The notes under the pieces were generated by a model. The model was not told where the DNA came from and did no database searches. It worked only from the letters and a program-made list of their open reading frames with translations. DNA of 26,902 bases from a virus, in IMG/VR virus record IMGVR_UViG_3300021440_000101, positions 1 through 26,902 of that record; one strand, given 5' to 3'. The position numbers and the translations under genes are program-made. Shown here in pieces: positions 23,045-26,902 of this stretch. Positions within the stretch are counted from its first letter, which is position 1. Each line of letters starts with the position of its first letter.

Positions 23045-25531
23045 ATGGGAATAACATTGACGGATTATTTGCTGTTTGGTGCAGCAAAGATTGGCGACAT
23101 AGACGATTTGTCTGTGCAAATCTTTCGTAGGAAAGTATTACAGTGGGGTGCGATTGCGACAGCGGTTGATGTGGTGGTTCGTGGTGTTCCACCAATCGTA
23201 TTACCAGAAGCAGTAGCAAATGGAATACATTACATAAACGCCTACGGTGGAACAAAATTGGCTTATGATATTCCACTAGAATACACGCAGGTTGATTATG
23301 CCACAAAGAAAGGCACAGCAGGCGTACAGGGTAAGTTTGATACTGGAATTAAACCAACTGTTGACGATGTTAAAATTGAAATAAAAGTAAAGATTGGTGA
23401 TGAAGCACAAGCGTCAGGACAAACAACCGTTGGTTCTTTCTATGCTTGTCAAGCACGAGCAACAGCAAGTGGCGATATTACAGGCATATCTGGTTCTTCG
23501 GCAAGTGGTAGCATAAATGGTATGCAAAACGGTCAATCGGTGGCTTCTGGTATAGTCAGAGTTAAAGACCATATTGACCTTATAAGTTATGAATACAAAA
23601 ACGGCAATCACAGTATTTATGTGAAAGATTTAACAACAAATACAGAAGATACACAGACAGGAACATATACATTTTCTGCACCAACCAAAAACCTTTATAT
23701 CTTTGGTAATACCACAACAACAAACAATCTGAATAATAACAATGCGTTGTATTATTGTAAGATTTGGGTGTCTGGTTCATTGGCATTTGATGCCGTTCCT
23801 GTAATACGTAATTCAGATAACGTTGTTGGTTTGTATGATAAGGTTAGCCAAACGTTTATAGAGCCGATTGTTTCAGAGGGCGGTGGTTTTGAAGCAGGTG
23901 CTATAACAACACCAACACCAAGCGACCCAATGGACATTTACTGCAATAACGGTGCTTTGAAAATACTGGACAAAAGCGATTGGACAATCTTTACAAACCC
24001 GACTTCTGTTGCAGGACAGGGCGTGTTTATTTCTGCTGATGGAAAATGGTATAATGCAAACGACAGGGGTGCAGGTTGTGCGATACCTTTGACAATCGGT
24101 AAACAATACACTTTGGTTATTCATAAGAAAACGGTGGATTTGGGAACAATCTTACGTTATGGACAAAGCCCACAAGAAACCCCGACAGGTGCAGGTATTC
24201 AACTGACAGATTGGTATAGGGGCGACATTACAGACGGAATGATGATTTCGTTTGTTGCTAAACAAGCATACTTTGTAATGCAGTTCTCTGCGGTGGCGGT
24301 TGAAGCAGGTATGATTCAAGAAGCGGTTGAAGTATTGGAAGCACAGGGTAGCGATTATACCTTTGTTGATTCTATCACTGCAAGCGGAACACAGTATATT
24401 GACACAGGAATACTTGCTGCAAGTGATATAAAAGCAGAAGTCAAGTATAAGCCAACAAATACAAGTGCTGCATATTGTGCTTTGGGTGGTAGAGATTTTT
24501 CATCTGGTGATAATAGAAACGCCTTTGGTATCTGGGCAAATGTGTCTGGCAGAACAAGATTTGATTTCCAAAGCAATTCAGTTTCTTCAACATTGGGTTC
24601 TTCAACGACCAACTGGAATATTGCTGTTAAAGACGGCGTGAAAAACTATTTTAATGGCACACAAGAAGAAAGCAACGATACGACAACTTTTGCTTCAACC
24701 AGAAATATGTATTTGTTTGGTATGTTGAGTGGCAGTAGTATTACAGGTAATATGGTTGGTAGCATAGCATATTGCAGAATATGGAAAGCAGGTGTTTTAG
24801 TTCGTGATTTTATACCAGCAATACGCAATTCTGATAGTGTTGTTGGTATGTATGATACGGTTTCTGGCACTTTCTTTACAAACGCAGGCACAGGAACATT
24901 TGTTGCAGGAACACCACTTGGTGATGGCGAAGTGCTGAAATTGACACCAAGCAACGACACAGTAGGTGTTGCGAATCTGTTAAAGATAGACAACTATGTA
25001 GATACACAAGAAATCTTGACAGGTTTAATCAACCACCAAGTAGGAATATATGTGTTTGATGGAACAGAAGATTGGACAGAGGGTAGCACAACATCATTGT
25101 CTATATCAAAAACATCGCTTGGAACAAGCACAACAGTTTTACCATCAACTTCAACTGATATGGTTTGCACACATTATCAGGTTCTAGGAACATCTGCGGT
25201 AGAAGACGCAATCTGGGTGGGTGCTTCAAATGTGAATTTTAGAGTGAGAGCAACTTACGCAACAGTATCTGATTGGAAAACTTTCTTGGCTGGGCAACAC
25301 ACAGCAGGAACACCTGTAATCGTAGTGTATCCGCTGGCAACGGCACAAGACGAAGTTGCCCCAGTTCCACAGACAATGCAGACGGTAGCAGGCGATAACC
25401 AACTTGACATCGTGCAAGCAGGTATGAGTGGGCTTGAAGTTGAATTGAAATACACAACAGGTGTTGCGGTTACCATAACCGAAGTAGAAAACGCACAACT
25501 TGATGACAATATAACAGTAACAATAGCATAG
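23045..25531 (+). CDS. Large tail fibre with two lectin-like modules
   Basis: The 828-residue protein carries two related modules of LamG/concanavalin-like type. The first (about 78-275) runs from VDYATKKGTAGVQGKFDTGI to YYCKIWVSGSLAFDAVPVIR then NSDNVVGLYDKVSQTF. The second (about 437-615) runs from DSITASGTQYIDTGI to AYCRIWKAGVLVRDFIPAIR then NSDSVVGMYDTVSGTFF. Each has the same closing unit. These folds bind sugars, suggesting receptor recognition on a glycan surface. The N-terminal part (about 1-75) would join it to the virion, and the C-terminal 200 residues are beta-rich. AGGGG precedes the ATG. Confidence 0.8.
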   Translation: MGITLTDYLLFGAAKIGDIDDLSVQIFRRKVLQWGAIATAVDVVVRGVPPIVLPEAVANGIHYINAYGGTKLAYDIPLEYTQVDYATKKGTAGVQGKFDTGIKPTVDDVKIEIKVKIGDEAQASGQTTVGSFYACQARATASGDITGISGSSASGSINGMQNGQSVASGIVRVKDHIDLISYEYKNGNHSIYVKDLTTNTEDTQTGTYTFSAPTKNLYIFGNTTTTNNLNNNNALYYCKIWVSGSLAFDAVPVIRNSDNVVGLYDKVSQTFIEPIVSEGGGFEAGAITTPTPSDPMDIYCNNGALKILDKSDWTIFTNPTSVAGQGVFISADGKWYNANDRGAGCAIPLTIGKQYTLVIHKKTVDLGTILRYGQSPQETPTGAGIQLTDWYRGDITDGMMISFVAKQAYFVMQFSAVAVEAGMIQEAVEVLEAQGSDYTFVDSITASGTQYIDTGILAASDIKAEVKYKPTNTSAAYCALGGRDFSSGDNRNAFGIWANVSGRTRFDFQSNSVSSTLGSSTTNWNIAVKDGVKNYFNGTQEESNDTTTFASTRNMYLFGMLSGSSITGNMVGSIAYCRIWKAGVLVRDFIPAIRNSDSVVGMYDTVSGTFFTNAGTGTFVAGTPLGDGEVLKLTPSNDTVGVANLLKIDNYVDTQEILTGLINHQVGIYVFDGTEDWTEGSTTSLSISKTSLGTSTTVLPSTSTDMVCTHYQVLGTSAVEDAIWVGASNVNFRVRATYATVSDWKTFLAGQHTAGTPVIVVYPLATAQDEVAPVPQTMQTVAGDNQLDIVQAGMSGLEVELKYTTGVAVTITEVENAQLDDNITVTIA

Positions 25532-25540
25532 GAGTTAGAT

Positions 25541-25825
25541 ATGGAAGAAGAAGTAATTATACCATCTGAACAAGATGAAGAAATCGTTGAAACACCAGTA
25601 GCAGAACCTGCACCTGCACCAATGGCGATTAAAACAAATGGTCGTTGGGCTGTGTTGGAATCTTTGGTAGAGCAGGAATTTGTTGTTGGTAAGACATACG
25701 ATATTAAATTCGGTGGCAAATGCGAAGTTATGATTTCAGCAGAACAACCGAAAGCAGGTATTGTAACAAACGAAATCGTTTATACCAAAGAAGCAGATAA
25801 GCAACTTTGGGTTAAAACAGCATAA
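25541..25825 (+). CDS. Small protein related to the 22704 gene, 94 aa
   Basis: After an acidic/Pro-rich start (about 1-28, PVAEPAPAPMAIK) the protein has GRWAVLESLVEQEFVVGKTY, KFGGKCEVMIS and the ending KQLWVKTA, parallel to the protein at 22704. Both are of similar size and lie on either side of the large lectin fibre. No known family is assigned. It may be an accessory fibre or decoration protein. AGGAG supports the start. Confidence 0.6.
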   Translation: MEEEVIIPSEQDEEIVETPVAEPAPAPMAIKTNGRWAVLESLVEQEFVVGKTYDIKFGGKCEVMISAEQPKAGIVTNEIVYTKEADKQLWVKTA

Positions 25826-25835
25826 GGGGGTAAAA

Positions 25836-26033
25836 ATGGCTATAACAAAATCTGAATTTGACACAGCACGCAAGATGGTGCAGGAAGCAATTATTAGACA
25901 TGGTGATTTGCGGACAGCCCTATTGACGATAAACCGTCTGGAAGCAGATGCAATCCGCAAAAGTATGAAAGTGATTGCTGACTACTTTGTGCAGACACGT
26001 AAACAAGCACAGAAAGAACCAAAGGAAAGATAA
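25836..26033 (+). CDS. Small helical protein, 65 aa
   Basis: Family not recognised. The sequence is nearly all helix, with two charged amphipathic segments (DTARKMVQEAIIRHGDLRTA, EADAIRKSMKVIADYFVQTR) and a basic end. No membrane segment is seen. AAGGGGG precedes the ATG and the next gene begins one base after its stop. It may belong to the lysis cassette by position. Confidence 0.6.
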   Translation: MAITKSEFDTARKMVQEAIIRHGDLRTALLTINRLEADAIRKSMKVIADYFVQTRKQAQKEPKER

Positions 26034-26034
26034 A

Positions 26035-26220
26035 ATGGCAAAGAAAAAGAAAATGACAAAAACCGAAATCATAGATAAAACAATCAAAACGATTGAATAT
26101 TTGATAGCCCCTGTGACGGCAGTATTGGCTATCTGGGACATAGATGCTGGTGTATATGTGGCATCTGGTGCAGGTATGATAGTGTCAATTCTATCGTTTG
26201 TGAAACTGTTTGTAAAATAA
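26035..26220 (+). CDS. Holin-like small membrane protein
   Basis: The 61-residue protein has a very basic, helical N-terminus (MAKKKKMTKTEIIDKTIKT) and then two hydrophobic stretches, YLIAPVTAVLAIWDI and YVASGAGMIVSILSFVKLFV, split by a short polar turn. That fits a two-helix holin or pinholin-type protein of the inner membrane. The start at 26035 has AAAGGAAAG upstream and is preferred to an in-frame ATG at 25975, which lies inside the previous gene. The neighbouring membrane proteins support a lysis role. Confidence 0.6.
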   Translation: MAKKKKMTKTEIIDKTIKTIEYLIAPVTAVLAIWDIDAGVYVASGAGMIVSILSFVKLFVK

Positions 26221-26229
26221 GGTGTGATC

Positions 26230-26517
26230 ATGAGTGTGCTTGATTGGGTGGGTGTTATATCTGCTGTGACACCTGCAATCTTGTATGGCTATAAGGTATT
26301 TGGAATGCTGAAAGATATTCAGAAAGACCAGAAAATACTGAAAATGGACACGACTAGAATGCAGTGTTTGCAGATGATGCAACATGATCCCACAAATCGT
26401 TTTGCAATAACATTTTTGCACGACAAATACAAAGGCATGGGTGGTAATTCCTATTTGGATGCGGAATATGCCAAATGGGAAAAGAAATACAATAAACCAA
26501 CAAAGGCGAATAAATGA
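26230..26517 (+). CDS. Membrane-anchored lysis-region protein
   Basis: The 95-residue protein has one N-terminal hydrophobic segment (WVGVISAVTPAILYGYKVF), a charged helical region (LKDIQKDQKILKMDTTRM), and a C-terminal part with HDKYKGMGGNSYLDAEYAKW. The YKxxGGNSYxxxxYxxW pattern is common in small proteins beside phage holins. It may act as a holin partner or lysis timing factor. ATG 26230 is chosen over GTG 26224 because AAGGTG is at the right distance. The stop overlaps the next start as ATGA. Confidence 0.65.
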   Translation: MSVLDWVGVISAVTPAILYGYKVFGMLKDIQKDQKILKMDTTRMQCLQMMQHDPTNRFAITFLHDKYKGMGGNSYLDAEYAKWEKKYNKPTKANK

Positions 26518-26774
26518 AAATTCAGTGGTTACAAGATTCGTCTGGCGAATACAGTTATGCACGTGTGCTTGGCACATTGTGCATAATTTGTAATATCGCG
26601 GGCATATTATATCTGGGTATTAGCGATATACACAACATCTGGCAGACTATTGTAGCCTGTTCGGGTTTTGTGACGGCAATATGCCTATGGCTGATTGAGA
26701 TATTTCGCAAACTGCCGAATATGTCTGTCAAGGTAGGCGATAAAGAATACAGCATAAAAAAGGAAAGCAAATGA
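26514..26774 (+). CDS. Putative holin
   Basis: The 86-residue protein has two clear transmembrane segments: VLGTLCIICNIAGILYLGI (about 18-36) and IVACSGFVTAICLWLIEIF (about 46-64). A short polar N-terminus and a basic C-terminal tail flank them. Such a size and topology fit phage holins that permeabilise the inner membrane. It is coupled to the previous gene by ATGA and to the next, a lipoprotein, also by ATGA. A family name cannot be given from motifs. Confidence 0.65.
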   Translation: MKIQWLQDSSGEYSYARVLGTLCIICNIAGILYLGISDIHNIWQTIVACSGFVTAICLWLIEIFRKLPNMSVKVGDKEYSIKKESK

Positions 26775-26902
26775 GAAAGGTTACAACGCTTATAGCGGTG
26801 TTGGTTTTGGCTGGTTGTGCCAAAAAAACACCGACAGAAACAATTATCGGGCAACATGTGCAGAATGCAGACGAAATAATAGATTATGCACAAGATCGGA
26901 AG
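26771..26902 (+). CDS. Small lipoprotein, possible outer-membrane spanin (3' end outside window)
   Basis: The gene runs off the window after 44 residues. The start MRKVTTLIAVLVLAGCAKK is a lipoprotein signal peptide with lipobox LAGC; cleavage would leave the Cys (residue 15) lipidated. Placement directly after a holin-like gene suggests an o-spanin that helps disrupt the outer membrane. The visible part is not Pro-rich, unlike classic Rz1, so another phage lipoprotein is possible. AAAAAGGAAAGC supports the start and it overlaps the preceding gene by 4 bases. Confidence 0.65.
   Translation, partial: MRKVTTLIAVLVLAGCAKKTPTETIIGQHVQNADEIIDYAQDRK

Noticed and set aside
1-26902. CRISPR array, insertion sequence, integrase or attachment site
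   Set aside because: No regularly spaced repeats, transposase or integrase motifs were found in the window.

Overview
This window looks like the virion-building part of a tailed phage or prophage genome with podovirus-type proteins. It is AT-rich, and every recognisable gene lies on the + strand, closely packed and often overlapping by a few bases. Nothing in it names the host. A lipoprotein with a bacterial lipobox in the lysis region, sigma70-like promoter spacing and ordinary GGAG/AAAGG ribosome binding sites suggest a Gram-negative bacterium using the standard bacterial code. TAA, TAG and TGA all end genes. Gut-type lectin fibres and a glycyl-radical fragment hint at an anaerobic environment, but that is inference.

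Layout. (1) 1-2270: the end of a cytosine-C5 DNA methyltransferase, a VRR-NUC nuclease, a Lar-like zinc protein and several very small genes, including a zinc ribbon and a glutaredoxin-like protein. (2) 2271-2569: a non-coding segment with a promoter, a short terminated transcript (possible small RNA), and a structured leader whose hairpin loop is perfectly complementary to the groEL ribosome binding site. (3) 2570-4058: a compact GroEL followed by a GroES-like protein. (4) 4055-9694: two unknown genes, a likely scaffold, small and large terminase, a GNAT-like protein, the major capsid protein and a likely decoration protein. (5) 9854-13072: head-tail adaptor, tail stabilisation (nozzle) protein and a short tail fibre. 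(6) 13095-18581: portal and three internal/ejection proteins. (7) 18602-25825: a 10-residue mini-gene, two unknown genes, a large tail fibre, a separate paralogue of that fibre's tip, a fibre-assembly-like protein, a stand-alone glycyl-radical-type domain, and an 828-residue fibre with two related lectin-like modules between two small related proteins. (8) 25836 to the end: a small helical protein, holin-like membrane proteins and the start of a lipoprotein, which together look like a lysis cassette. Its endolysin is not visible.

How it fits together. Scaffold, terminase, capsid, portal and connector genes build and fill the head. Ejection proteins and fibres carry out infection. The chaperonin pair sits just ahead of the head genes and may fold a virion protein. 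Intrinsic terminators after the capsid gene, after the decoration gene and before the fibre region suggest stepped expression. The most unusual features are the groEL leader with its upstream small RNA candidate, the reduced GroEL/GroES pair, and the isolated glycyl-radical domain among the fibre genes.
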